64,000 nt of DNA, taken from the NCBI RefSeq assembly GCF_013177695.1, contig NZ_WOEY01000051.1, forward strand, positions 59,050-123,049. Reading direction: 5' to 3'. Positions within the stretch are counted from its first letter, which is position 1. Each line of letters starts with the position of its first letter. Positions 22,864-31,533 of the stretch are shown in pieces. The position numbers and the translations under genes were made by a program. The notes under the pieces were generated by a model. The model worked only from the letters and a program-made list of their open reading frames with translations. It had not been told where the DNA came from and made no database searches. The DNA comes from Paraburkholderia solitsugae. Its GTDB lineage: Bacteria; Pseudomonadota; Gammaproteobacteria; Burkholderiales; Burkholderiaceae.

Positions 22864-25560
22864 TCACGCCAACGCCTTCTCCACGATCTCGCGCACGTCG
22901 CGCGATTTCACCTGCGAGGCCACCTTCTCCAGCGCCGCGCGCATGCCATCACGCAGCGTCGGCGTAAAGCGGCGCCACAGTTCCAGCGAACGGGCGAGGC
23001 GGGCGGCCACTTGCGGATTGATGGCGTCGAGCGCGATCACCTGGTCGGCCCAGAACGCGTAGCCCGAGCCGTCTTCGGCGTGGAACTGCGCGGGGTTCGC
23101 CGCACAGAAGCTGAAAATCAGCGAGCGTGCGCGGTTTGGGTTCTTCAGGTTGAACGCCGGGTGCGCCATCAGCTTGCGCACAATCTCGATCACCGGACGT
23201 TGCGCGCTGCCGCGTTGCGTGGCTTGCAAGGCAAACCACTTGTCGATGACGAGCGGCTCCTTTTCAAAGCGCCGGTAGAAGTCGTCCAGCGCCTGCTGCG
23301 CCTCAACGCTGCCGCCATTCGCCGCCGCTGCATTGAGCAATGCCGAGAGCGCCGCCGAGCGGTCGGTCATGTTGTTGGCGGCGTCGTATTGCGCGGACGC
23401 GAGGCGCACGGCTTCAGCCGGATCGTCCAGTTCCGCGAGATACGAAAGCGCAAGATTCTTCAATGCGCGATGACCCGAGGCCTCCGGCGTCGCTTCATAG
23501 GCACCCGGCGTGCGGTGCTTTTCGTACACGGCGAGCCAGTCCTTCCTGAGTGCATTCGCGAGGCGTTTGCGCACGAATTGCCGCGCGGCGTGTACGGCAG
23601 CCGGATTTGATTCGGCCATCTGTTCAGCCAGGTACGCTTCCGACGGCAGCATCAACGCCAGTTCGCGGAAAGAAGGCGAGAGCGACTCGTCGGTCAGCAC
23701 GCGGGCGAACGCGGCGACCACCGAGTCGTCGAGCTGCAGCGGCACGCCCGTCGTGGCGCGTCCGGCGAGGGTCAGCAGCTCGCGCGTGGCGAGCCGTTGG
23801 CCGGCTTCCCAGCGATTGAACGGATCGCTGTCGTGCGCGAGCAGGAAGGCGAGCTCGTCTGCCGAGTAGTCGTATTCGACGATCACCGGCGCCGAGAAAT
23901 TACGCAGTAGCGAGGGCAGCGGTTCTTGTGCGACGTTGACGAATGTGAAGGTCTGTTCGGTCTGCGTGAAATCCAGCACGCGCGTGGTGGAGCCCGAAGC
24001 TTTGGTTTCGCCTTCCAGTTGCAGCGGCAGGTCGGCACCGTCCTTGCCGATCAGACCGATCGCGAACGGAATCAGCAGCGGGCCCTTCTGCGTTTCACGC
24101 GCGGCCGGCGCGGCGTCGCCGTAGCCTTGCGTGAGCGTCACGCTGTAGCGCTGTTGCGCGGCGTCGTACTTCGTACGCACAGACACGCGCGGCGTGCCGG
24201 CCTGGCTGTACCAGCGCTCGAATTGCGCGAGATCGCGGCCGTTCGCATCGGCGAGCGCGTGACGGAAGTCGTCGCAGGTCACAGCCTGGCCGTCATGACG
24301 CTTGAAGTACAGGTCCATGCCCTTGCGGAAACCGTCGCGGCCGAACAGCGTCTGATACATCCGCACGACTTCGGAGCCCTTTTCGTAGACCGTCATCGTG
24401 TAGAAGTTGTTGATCTCGACGTAGCTTTCCGGACGCACCGGGTGCGCCATCGGACCCGCGTCTTCGGCGAACTGCATCTGGCGCAGCACGCGCACGTCTT
24501 CGATGCGTTTGGTGGCGCGTGCGGCTTCGTCCGTCGCGCCGCCCGCCATGTCGGCCGAGAACTCCTGATCGCGGAACACCGTCAGGCCTTCTTTCAGGCT
24601 CAGCTGGAACCAGTCGCGGCAGGTCACGCGGTTGCCGGTCCAGTTGTGGAAGTACTCGTGGCCGACCACTGCCTCGATGTTCGCGAAGTCGGTGTCCGTT
24701 GCCGTTTCGGGGTTCGCCAGCACGTACTTCGTGTTGAAGATGTTGAGCCCCTTGTTCTCCATCGCGCCCATGTTGAAGTCGCTCACCGCGACGATCATGA
24801 AACGGTCCAGATCCAGTTCCAGCCCGAAGCGCGACTCGTCCCAGCGGATCGAGTTGATCAGCGAATCCATGGCGTGACGGGTTTTGTCCAGATCGTGCGG
24901 TTCGACCCACACCTGCAGCAGCTTTTCCTTGCCCGAGCCGCTCTTCACGCGTTCTTCGAGGGCGACCAGCTTGCCCGCGACCAGCGCGAACAGATAGCTT
25001 GGCTTCCTGAACGGATCTTCCCAGCGGGCGAAATGGCGGCCGTCCGGCAGATCGCCTTCTTCGAGCAGATTGCCGTTCGACAGCAGCACCGGATAGTCGG
25101 CCTTGCTGGCGCGCAGCGTGACCGTGAAGGTCGCCATCACGTCAGGACGGTCGAGGAAATAAGTGATGCGGCGAAAGCCCTCGGCCTCGCACTGCGTGAA
25201 GAAGTTACCGCCCGACACATACAGGCCCGACAGCGTGGTGTTTTCCGCCGGATTGCAGATGCTGGTGAGCGTGAGTTCGAAGTTCTCCGGCACGTTCTCG
25301 AGCGTGAGGCCGTGCTCGTGCGCATGCGCGTTGGCGAACGGGGCGCCGTCGATCGCGGCGCTGACAAACTCGAGTTGTTCGCCCATCAGTTCGAGATTCG
25401 AAGCGTGGGACGCGTCCGGGTTGCGGCGCACCCGCATCGTGTTCCTGACGACGGTGCGTTCGGGGACCAGATCGAACTCCAGGGCGACGGTGTCGATCAG
25501 GAAGGCGGGCGGCGCGTAATCGGCGCGGCGGATCACATTGGGCGTTGCGGTATCGGCCAT
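22864..25560 (-). CDS. pepN: aminopeptidase N (M1 family)
   Basis: 898 residues, standard for bacterial PepN. The exopeptidase motif GAMEN is at residues 265-269, and the zinc motif HEYFH (His301, Glu302, His305) is followed after 18 residues by Glu324 (LKEGLTVFRDQEF). The C-terminal part carries the Ig-like and alpha-helical domains of the E. coli-type enzyme. It removes N-terminal residues from peptides in the cytoplasm. The start is the ATG at MADTATPN, as the upstream extension lacks family character. It is one transcription unit with its own terminator. Confidence 0.96.
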   Translation of the reverse strand: MADTATPNVIRRADYAPPAFLIDTVALEFDLVPERTVVRNTMRVRRNPDASHASNLELMGEQLEFVSAAIDGAPFANAHAHEHGLTLENVPENFELTLTSICNPAENTTLSGLYVSGGNFFTQCEAEGFRRITYFLDRPDVMATFTVTLRASKADYPVLLSNGNLLEEGDLPDGRHFARWEDPFRKPSYLFALVAGKLVALEERVKSGSGKEKLLQVWVEPHDLDKTRHAMDSLINSIRWDESRFGLELDLDRFMIVAVSDFNMGAMENKGLNIFNTKYVLANPETATDTDFANIEAVVGHEYFHNWTGNRVTCRDWFQLSLKEGLTVFRDQEFSADMAGGATDEAARATKRIEDVRVLRQMQFAEDAGPMAHPVRPESYVEINNFYTMTVYEKGSEVVRMYQTLFGRDGFRKGMDLYFKRHDGQAVTCDDFRHALADANGRDLAQFERWYSQAGTPRVSVRTKYDAAQQRYSVTLTQGYGDAAPAARETQKGPLLIPFAIGLIGKDGADLPLQLEGETKASGSTTRVLDFTQTEQTFTFVNVAQEPLPSLLRNFSAPVIVEYDYSADELAFLLAHDSDPFNRWEAGQRLATRELLTLAGRATTGVPLQLDDSVVAAFARVLTDESLSPSFRELALMLPSEAYLAEQMAESNPAAVHAARQFVRKRLANALRKDWLAVYEKHRTPGAYEATPEASGHRALKNLALSYLAELDDPAEAVRLASAQYDAANNMTDRSAALSALLNAAAANGGSVEAQQALDDFYRRFEKEPLVIDKWFALQATQRGSAQRPVIEIVRKLMAHPAFNLKNPNRARSLIFSFCAANPAQFHAEDGSGYAFWADQVIALDAINPQVAARLARSLELWRRFTPTLRDGMRAALEKVASQVKSRDVREIVEKALA

Positions 25561-25776
25561 GGCGTTCTGTAGTGATGGGACTCGAGCCGTCACGCGTGCT
25601 TATGGCGCGCGAGCCGGGCTTGTCGAGCCATTGTACAAAGGCTCGGCCGATTGTGCGGGGCGAACTTTTTACCGAATCGCCTGGTCAGCGTATTATCGGG
25701 GCCGCTTTGCGCAGCAAAGCGTGTGCACGGACCGACCCGCTCAAGAATGGCGAAAACAGGCATCACGAGGTAGACC

Positions 25777-26478
25777 ATGAAATTCGATCGATGGACCCGC
25801 CGGGCCGCGCTGCTGCTCGGCGCGCTGACGGTGCTGCTGTCCGGCTGCACGACCTACGTGACGAGCCAGGTCACGGCGTTCTCCGACTGGAGCGGCAACG
25901 ACGCCACCCGTACCTATGCCTTCACACGGGCAGCGGATCAGCAGAACAATCTCGAACTCACCACGTACGAGCGTATCGTTGCCAACGAACTCGCCACGCA
26001 CGCGTTCCGTCAGGTCGACGCTTCAGCGGCGCGCTATCTGGTTGGGCTGTCGTACGGGATTCGCTCGGACATGGTGACGGTTGCGCAGCCGGTGTATTAC
26101 AACCCCTGGCCGGCACCGTACTGGGGCCGGCCGTTCGATCCGTGGGGGCCATGGGGCCCGTGGGGTCCGTATCCGAGCGCGTACGTGAATCAGAGCTACC
26201 CGATTTTCACGCACCTGCTCGGCGTGCGGATCACCGAGCGGGCTAGCGGCAAGGAGGTCTATAACGTGACGGCGCGCAATTCGGACGGCGAGTCGTCGCT
26301 GGTGAGGGCGATGCCGTACCTGGCACGCAGTGCGCTGGCCGACTTCCCCCTCGGCAACGGCGTGGTCCATACCGTGAAGATTCCCGTCGACAAGAACGGC
26401 GGGGTGTCGAACGAAGTCGCTGCGACGGGCGCCGCGGCCGCGCCGGCGTCAGCTTCGGGCGCGAAGGCCGTGCAGTAA
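25777..26478 (+). CDS. DUF4136-type outer-membrane lipoprotein
   Basis: 233 residues. It has a lipoprotein signal (LLLGALTVLLSGC), then the DUF4136 pattern: DWSGNDATRTYAFTRA..., NNLELTTYERIVANELATHA, AARYLVGLSYGI. An unusual Pro/Trp-rich loop (YYNPWPAPYWGRPFDPWGPW and on) interrupts the domain near residues 108-132 and is repetitive (GPWGPWGP). The C-terminus is Ala-rich. GAGGT precedes the ATG, and a strong terminator follows. The protein should be anchored to the outer membrane; its function is unknown. Confidence 0.85.
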   Translation: MKFDRWTRRAALLLGALTVLLSGCTTYVTSQVTAFSDWSGNDATRTYAFTRAADQQNNLELTTYERIVANELATHAFRQVDASAARYLVGLSYGIRSDMVTVAQPVYYNPWPAPYWGRPFDPWGPWGPWGPYPSAYVNQSYPIFTHLLGVRITERASGKEVYNVTARNSDGESSLVRAMPYLARSALADFPLGNGVVHTVKIPVDKNGGVSNEVAATGAAAAPASASGAKAVQ

Positions 26479-26524
26479 GCGTCGAGCGGCGCACCCAACG
26501 GCATTCGCCGAGGCGCATCGAATA

Positions 26525-26553
26525 CGGCCCGGCAGGGGATCCCTGCCGGGCCG
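26525..26553 (+). terminator. terminator of the DUF4136 gene
   Basis: A perfect 13-bp GC-rich stem (CGGCCCGGCAGGG) with a three-base loop is followed by a T-rich stretch. Confidence 0.85.
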
Positions 26554-27126
26554 CTTTCCTTTGTTAACAGCACGGGTGGCGAGCGTTGCGTAAGACGGCT
26601 TCGCTCAAAATCGGAAACGCGGCGCTTAACTCAGCAGGCAGGTCCCGAAGCATTGAAGTGTTCCGAAACGAAACACTTGTTCAGAAAGTTAAATGAAAGC
26701 ATGTGTGCCTATTTGTGGATGCCGCTCGCGTCCGGCCGGGCCGCGAAGCGTGCTGCAGGCGGCTTCGCGGCCTGGTCACAGGCGGTGCAAGGGCCGCCAG
26801 GCCTGCACTTTGGCGCTGTCCAGTCCCGGTCGTACCAGCGATACGGATACAGATAGATACGTCTTTTGTGGCTGATTTAATCCACAATATTCAGTATGAT
26901 CCCGGCGACCACAGGGAGCCTGAGACAATCCACCAGATTAATTGGCGAAGGCGCCTAAATAATCGGGGTCAAGTGCCGTTAATTCGCTGAACCCTATATA
27001 AGATAAGAAGATTGGATTGACCCCCGGCTGGAGATTGTCGTTCCGCGCGGCGCGCATACGCTGTGACGGTTGCGTATTCCGTCAGGCGCCCTTAGCCTCT
27101 CCTCGCTTCTACGCGCGAACACCGAT
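26554..27126. other. leader region of the aryl polyene cluster
   Basis: About 570 bases with no supported gene. It should contain the promoter of the long operon to the right. Within it an inverted repeat (26656-26665/26669-26678) looks like an operator, and a TATATAAGAT stretch near 26995 could be a -10 region. A cluster of GATAC words lies near 26839-26861. Confidence 0.45.
26656..26678. promoter_or_regulatory. 23-bp inverted repeat, candidate operator
   Basis: AAGTGTTCCG-AAA-CGAAACACTT: two 10-base arms with nine matches around three bases. It is located about 450 bases before the first cluster gene, in the only regulatory-sized gap of the cluster. No regulator gene lies nearby, so the binding protein is unknown. 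Confidence 0.45.
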
Positions 27127-27861
27127 ATGCCCGATCTGCACTGGACCATTCCGGTCGCTCGCTGGTCTAGCTGGCCTGCTGCCGCATCTGCCGCACCCGA
27201 TATCGGCTTTATCGAGCCGATCGTGCGGCGTCGCCTGAGCACGCTGTCCAAGGTGGCGCTGAAGGTCGCGCACGACTGCGTATCGCAGGACGAGGTCCGC
27301 GTCGTGTTCGCTTCACGCCACGGCGAATTGCGGCGTACTACGGACATCCTGCGCACCATCAGCGCGGGCGAGCCGGTCTCGCCGACGGCGTTCAGCCTGT
27401 CAGTGCTGAACGCAATGACGGGTGTGTTTGGCATCGCGCGTGGCGACCGTTCCTCTGCCAGCGCGATCTCGGCGGGTGCCGAGACGCTCGGCTACGCGCT
27501 GCTTGAAGCGTACGCGCAATACGCAACGCAGCCTGGCTCGCCGGGGTTGCTGGTGTACGCTGACGAACCCGCCGATCCAGCGTACGGCACGATTGAAGAC
27601 GAAGTGCAGGGCGGCGCGATCGCGGTCCTACTGAACGGCGAAGCGGCGGCGCGGCAGCTGGTCTGCACGTTGTCCGGCGCAGGTGAGCCGGAGGCCGCGG
27701 AGGGCGGGCAGGCGGCAAGCCATGCAGGCCAGGAAAGCGCGGACGAAAGTTTCGCGACCCAGAGCCAGGCGCTGCTGCATTGTCTGGAAACGGGCCGGCC
27801 TGCCGTCTGGCAAGGCGCCGGCGCGGCCTGGCATTGGAGGTGGCATGAACGCGCGGCTTGA
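27127..27861 (+). CDS. beta-ketoacyl synthase chain-length factor-like protein
   Basis: 244 residues, a short ketosynthase N-domain relative. Where a true ketosynthase has its active Cys this protein reads GDRSSASAISAGAETLGYAL, so it is not itself a condensing enzyme. This fits the chain-length-factor partner of aryl polyene systems (ApeC type, as I recall the E. coli naming), which pairs with a ketosynthase and sets polyene length. The tail from residue about 190 is Ala/Glu/Gln-rich. No strong ribosome-binding site precedes the ATG used. It is the first gene of the operon and overlaps the next by 17 bases. Confidence 0.8.
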   Translation: MPDLHWTIPVARWSSWPAAASAAPDIGFIEPIVRRRLSTLSKVALKVAHDCVSQDEVRVVFASRHGELRRTTDILRTISAGEPVSPTAFSLSVLNAMTGVFGIARGDRSSASAISAGAETLGYALLEAYAQYATQPGSPGLLVYADEPADPAYGTIEDEVQGGAIAVLLNGEAAARQLVCTLSGAGEPEAAEGGQAASHAGQESADESFATQSQALLHCLETGRPAVWQGAGAAWHWRWHERAA

Positions 27862-28639
27862 TTACCTTTGGCGGTTCTGCGCGACGGGCATGGCCTTCGT
27901 GGTGTTCGGCATCTGCGGTGTGCTGTTTTCGGTGCTGGTGTTCCCGCTTGCTTGGCTGTGGCCGCATCGTACGTCGCGTCAGCGCGCGGTGACGACCGTG
28001 ATTCACTGGTTCTTTCGCACGCTGGTCGCGGTGTTGCGGTTCATCGGCGTGATGGAACTCGAGGTGTCGGGCGCCGAGGCATTGCGCGTCGGCGGCCCAG
28101 CGATCGTGGTCGCCAATCACCCGACGTACCTGGACGTGATGGTGCTGTTGTCGCTTACGCCGCATGCGTGTTGCGTGGTGAAAAACGCGCACTGGGGCAA
28201 CCCGTGTTTCTGGGGAATCGTGCGCTCGGCGGAGTATGTGAGCAATGCCGACCCTTCGGAGCTCGTCGAAGCCGGCGCGCGGCAGCTCGCAGCAGGCTAT
28301 ACGATGATTATTTTTCCTGAAGGCACGCGCAGCCCCGCGCCGAACCGGCTGCACGCGTTTTCACGCGGGTTCGCGCATATGGCGTTGAAGGCCGGCGCGC
28401 CCATCGTGCCGGTGCTGATCGATTGCGATCCGCCGGCGTTCACCAAGCAGATGCGCTGGTACGACGTGCCGGCGCGTGCTTTCCGGATGCGCGTGAACGT
28501 GCTCGAGCCGCTTGGCGTCGAGCAATTCGCGGACCTCGACACTTCACCGTCTCTCGCGGCGCGCAGCGTGACCAGCGCCATCGAAGCACACATTACTCAG
28601 CACCTGTTCGATTATGGATTCTTTAAAACTGGAAATTAA
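27845..28639 (+). CDS. lysophospholipid acyltransferase family protein (PlsC-like)
   Basis: 264 residues. A GGAGG sequence lies just before the ATG. One N-terminal membrane helix pair (MAFVVFGICGVLFSVLVFPL) is followed by the acyltransferase motifs NHPTYLD (HX4D) and FPEGTRS. In aryl polyene clusters this enzyme is thought to transfer the finished chain or a fatty acid to the lipid anchor. It overlaps both neighbouring genes, so it is coupled. Confidence 0.87.
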   Translation: MNARLDYLWRFCATGMAFVVFGICGVLFSVLVFPLAWLWPHRTSRQRAVTTVIHWFFRTLVAVLRFIGVMELEVSGAEALRVGGPAIVVANHPTYLDVMVLLSLTPHACCVVKNAHWGNPCFWGIVRSAEYVSNADPSELVEAGARQLAAGYTMIIFPEGTRSPAPNRLHAFSRGFAHMALKAGAPIVPVLIDCDPPAFTKQMRWYDVPARAFRMRVNVLEPLGVEQFADLDTSPSLAARSVTSAIEAHITQHLFDYGFFKTGN

Positions 28640-28913
28640 ACAGCTTCTGATCGAAGCCCTCGATCTGGAAGACCTGAGCCCGGCCGATATCGACGACGAT
28701 GCACCGCTGTTCGATACCGACGGCATCGGTCTCGACTCGATCGATGCGCTCGAGATCGGCATCGTGCTGCGCAAACAATACCAACTGACCATCGCAGCGA
28801 ACGACGAACGCACCCGTGATCACTTCCGCTCGATCAGCACGCTGGCCGCGCTGGTTGCGAGTCAACGCGAAGCGGCGCACGCTGTGAACGAAATCGAAAA
28901 AAAAGGGGAATAA
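28614..28913 (+). CDS. acyl carrier protein 1 of the APE cluster
   Basis: 99 residues with the phosphopantetheine site GIGLDSIDALE (Ser42). It overlaps the acyltransferase gene by 26 bases. The C-terminus after residue 80 is a charged helix not found in FabD/F-type ACPs. One of two consecutive carrier proteins, as in E. coli-type APE loci, where each carries a different stage of the chain. Confidence 0.92.
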   Translation: MDSLKLEIKQLLIEALDLEDLSPADIDDDAPLFDTDGIGLDSIDALEIGIVLRKQYQLTIAANDERTRDHFRSISTLAALVASQREAAHAVNEIEKKGE

Positions 28914-28916
28914 ATC

Positions 28917-29168
28917 GTGTCCGAGGCAGAGATTCTTGAACGCATCCGCGCCATTTTCAAAGAGAACTTCGCGATCGAGCCGGAGCGCGTGACGCCCGAC
29001 GCGCATCTCTTCGAAGACCTCGATCTCGACAGCATCGACGCTGTCGACCTCGCGATCAAACTGCAGGAAATGACCGGCCGCCGTATCAAGCCGGAAGAGT
29101 TCAAGTCGGTGCGCACGGTGGGTGACGTGATCGGTGCGGTCGAATCCCTGCTGGCGGCGCAAGGCTGA
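28917..29168 (+). CDS. acyl carrier protein 2 of the APE cluster
   Basis: 83 residues, GTG start with AAGGGG in front. Attachment site DLDLDSIDAVD (Ser39). It resembles fatty-acid ACPs more closely than the first carrier does, including FEDLDLDS. Its stop overlaps the next start by one base. Confidence 0.92.
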   Translation: MSEAEILERIRAIFKENFAIEPERVTPDAHLFEDLDLDSIDAVDLAIKLQEMTGRRIKPEEFKSVRTVGDVIGAVESLLAAQG

Positions 29169-29830
29169 TGCCATCCGTGCGCTCGCGAATGCAAGTGACG
29201 GCGAGCCAGCTCGCCGGGGCATCGCCCGGCACGGAGCGCCACTGGGCCAAAACGGTGGTGCAGGTCCTGCTGAAACTCGCTTATCCCGCGTTGATTCTGT
29301 GTGCCTGGCGCTGGGACACGCCGCGCTATGTCGGCTGCATGCTGTTTGCGATTCTGTGGCTGCAACGCTGGGCCGGCAGCGGTCCGGTGGCGACCTCGCT
29401 GCGCCGGCTCTCCACGATCGATTGGACCGTGGTCGGCTTGCTGAGCTGCGCCTCGGCGGCGATCGTGTTCACCAATAGCGAGTTGCTGCTGCGCCTCTAT
29501 CCGTCGCTCGTCAATCTGGGTCTGTTGATCGCGTTCGGCGCGACGCTTGTGCGCGGGCCGTCGATGATTGAAAAATTCGCACGGCTGGGCAATCCGAATT
29601 TGCCGCCTGGCGCCGTGCGCCATACGTGGCGCGTGACTCAGGTGTGGTGCGGTTTCTTCGCGCTGAACGGCGCGTTCTCCGCTTATACGGCGCTGTACTG
29701 GAGCCGTGCAAGCTGGTCGCTCTACAACGGCGCGATCGCTTACGGGTTGATCGGCGTGCTGCTGGTGGCCGAGGTCATCTGGCGCTATCTGGTGGTGCTG
29801 CCGCGAGCGGCGCGTTCGGAGGCGGCATGA
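29168..29830 (+). CDS. COG4648-like membrane protein of the APE cluster
   Basis: 220 residues with about five membrane helices (residues roughly 32-50, 56-72, 85-105, 112-130, 185-205) and the conserved loop PSMIEKFARLGNPNLPPGAVRHTWRVT split over one cytoplasmic segment. This family is found only in APE-like clusters and is often mislabelled. It may serve as a membrane scaffold or intermediate transporter. Its stop overlaps the ligase start (ATGA). Confidence 0.85.
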   Translation: MPSVRSRMQVTASQLAGASPGTERHWAKTVVQVLLKLAYPALILCAWRWDTPRYVGCMLFAILWLQRWAGSGPVATSLRRLSTIDWTVVGLLSCASAAIVFTNSELLLRLYPSLVNLGLLIAFGATLVRGPSMIEKFARLGNPNLPPGAVRHTWRVTQVWCGFFALNGAFSAYTALYWSRASWSLYNGAIAYGLIGVLLVAEVIWRYLVVLPRAARSEAA

Positions 29831-31533
29831 TCGCGTTGCATGATTTGTTGTCGGCGGGCCATGAGTCCTCAGTCGTGAATGCGCCGGTATGCCGCGACGG
29901 CGCTACGGTGCTCGATCGCGCGGCGTTTCGCGCGCGCGTCTCGACGCTGGTCACGCTGATGCAAGCGCAAGCCGCGCGACGCTACGCGTTATGTATCGAC
30001 GATCCGTTCGATTTCGCCTGCGCGCTGTTTGCGTTGCTCGCGTGCGGCAAGGAGCCGGTGATTCCAGCCAATGCGACGCCGGGCTATCTCGCCGATCTTG
30101 CCGACGCGTACGACGCCGTGCTGACCGACGCCGACCTGCCGCCTGCTGTGCGAAACGCCGACGCCGACGTCGCACACGCGCTAGACACCTCACACACGAT
30201 CGATCCGCAAGCCCCGTTGACGCTCTACACGTCGGGTAGCAGCGGCACCCCCAAGCCGATCCGCAAGACCCTCGCGCAATTCAATGCCGAAGTGCACACG
30301 CTCGAAAAGCAGTGGGGCGCTTTGGTCGGCGATGCGACGATGCTGGCGAGCGTGCCGCATCATCACATCTACGGTTTGCTGTTTCGCGTGTTGTGGCCGC
30401 TTGCCGCAGGCCGCGCGTTCGACCGCGCGATCAGCATCGAACCTTTGCATTTGCAAACGCAGATCGAGCAATGCGGTGCGACGGTCGTCGTTTCGACGCC
30501 CGCGCAATTGTCGCGTTGGCCCGCATTGCCTGGCTTCGCCGCGTTGAAGCCGCCGCCGCGCGCATTCTTTTCTTCAGGCGGCCCGCTCGCCGTGGAAGCC
30601 GCGCAGGAATACGCCACCGCGTATGGCGCTGCGCCGCTTGAAATCTACGGTAGTACGGAAACCGGCGGCATTGCGTGGCGCCGTCAGGACCAGACAGAAG
30701 CGTGGCAACCGGTGACCGGCATCGAAGTACGCCGCGACGAAGATGGTGCGCTGAATGTTCGTTCGCCGCATCTCGATCACACCGGCTGGCATCGTACGGA
30801 CGACAAAATCGCGTTTGACGCCGACGGACGCTTCCGTCTGCAAGGCCGGCTCGATCGCGTACTCAAGCTGGACGGCAAGCGCGTGTCGCTGCCGGAACTC
30901 GAAGCACGTCTCGCGCTGCATCCGTATGTCGCGCAAGCGGCGATCGTGCCGCTGGAAGGCGCCTCGCGCGAGCGCGTCGGCGCGGTGGTGGCGCTGACCG
31001 AAGCGGGCAGCGAGGCATTGCGCGCCGAAGGCCGCGTGCTGCTCGCGCAAACCCTGCGCCGGCATCTTGCTGAGTATTTCGACGTGGTGGTGCTGCCGCG
31101 TCATTGGCGTTTTCGCCTCACATTGCCGTTCGACTCGCGCGGCAAACTACCGGTGGCCGCGGTCGCGGCGGCATTCGAACCGCGCACGGACGGTGTGGAA
31201 GTGCTCGCCGAAGCCCGCAGCGCCGACACGTTGCATTACGAACTGCGCGTGCCGCCGACGCTCGTGCATTTCGCCGGCCACTTCCCCGGTCTGCCGATTC
31301 TGCCGGGCGTCGTTCAGGTGCACTGGGTCATGCGTCTGGCCGCCGAACAATTGCCCGCCGTGCGCGAGCTGGTATCGGTCGACCGCCTCAAGTTCATGGC
31401 GCCGGTGTCGCCGGGCGCGGTGCTGAATCTCACGCTCGCACACGACGCCGCGCGTGGGCGCGTGCAGTTCGCGTACCGGCTGGGCGGACGTGAATGCGCA
31501 TCCGGCGTGATCGTCTATCGGGAGCCTGCATGA
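29827..31533 (+). CDS. acyl-CoA/ACP ligase fused to a hotdog dehydratase
   Basis: 568 residues. Residues 1-440 are an AMP-forming ligase: LTLYTSGSSGTPKP (ATP loop near 134), YGSTETGGIAWR, TDDKIAFD and GRLDRVLKLDGKRVSL. From about residue 460 a FabZ/FabA-like domain follows with HFAGHFPGLPILPGV, the catalytic His motif. In E. coli-type clusters these are two genes (ligase ApeH and dehydratase ApeI as I recall). The ligase should activate the aryl starter acid and load it on an ACP, and the dehydratase makes the double bonds. Confidence 0.88.
   Translation: MIALHDLLSAGHESSVVNAPVCRDGATVLDRAAFRARVSTLVTLMQAQAARRYALCIDDPFDFACALFALLACGKEPVIPANATPGYLADLADAYDAVLTDADLPPAVRNADADVAHALDTSHTIDPQAPLTLYTSGSSGTPKPIRKTLAQFNAEVHTLEKQWGALVGDATMLASVPHHHIYGLLFRVLWPLAAGRAFDRAISIEPLHLQTQIEQCGATVVVSTPAQLSRWPALPGFAALKPPPRAFFSSGGPLAVEAAQEYATAYGAAPLEIYGSTETGGIAWRRQDQTEAWQPVTGIEVRRDEDGALNVRSPHLDHTGWHRTDDKIAFDADGRFRLQGRLDRVLKLDGKRVSLPELEARLALHPYVAQAAIVPLEGASRERVGAVVALTEAGSEALRAEGRVLLAQTLRRHLAEYFDVVVLPRHWRFRLTLPFDSRGKLPVAAVAAAFEPRTDGVEVLAEARSADTLHYELRVPPTLVHFAGHFPGLPILPGVVQVHWVMRLAAEQLPAVRELVSVDRLKFMAPVSPGAVLNLTLAHDAARGRVQFAYRLGGRECASGVIVYREPA

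Noticed and set aside
26653..26990. Small proteins in the gap before the APE operon
   Set aside because: Three overlapping frames on both strands are open at once, with Arg/Cys-skewed composition and no ribosome-binding sites.
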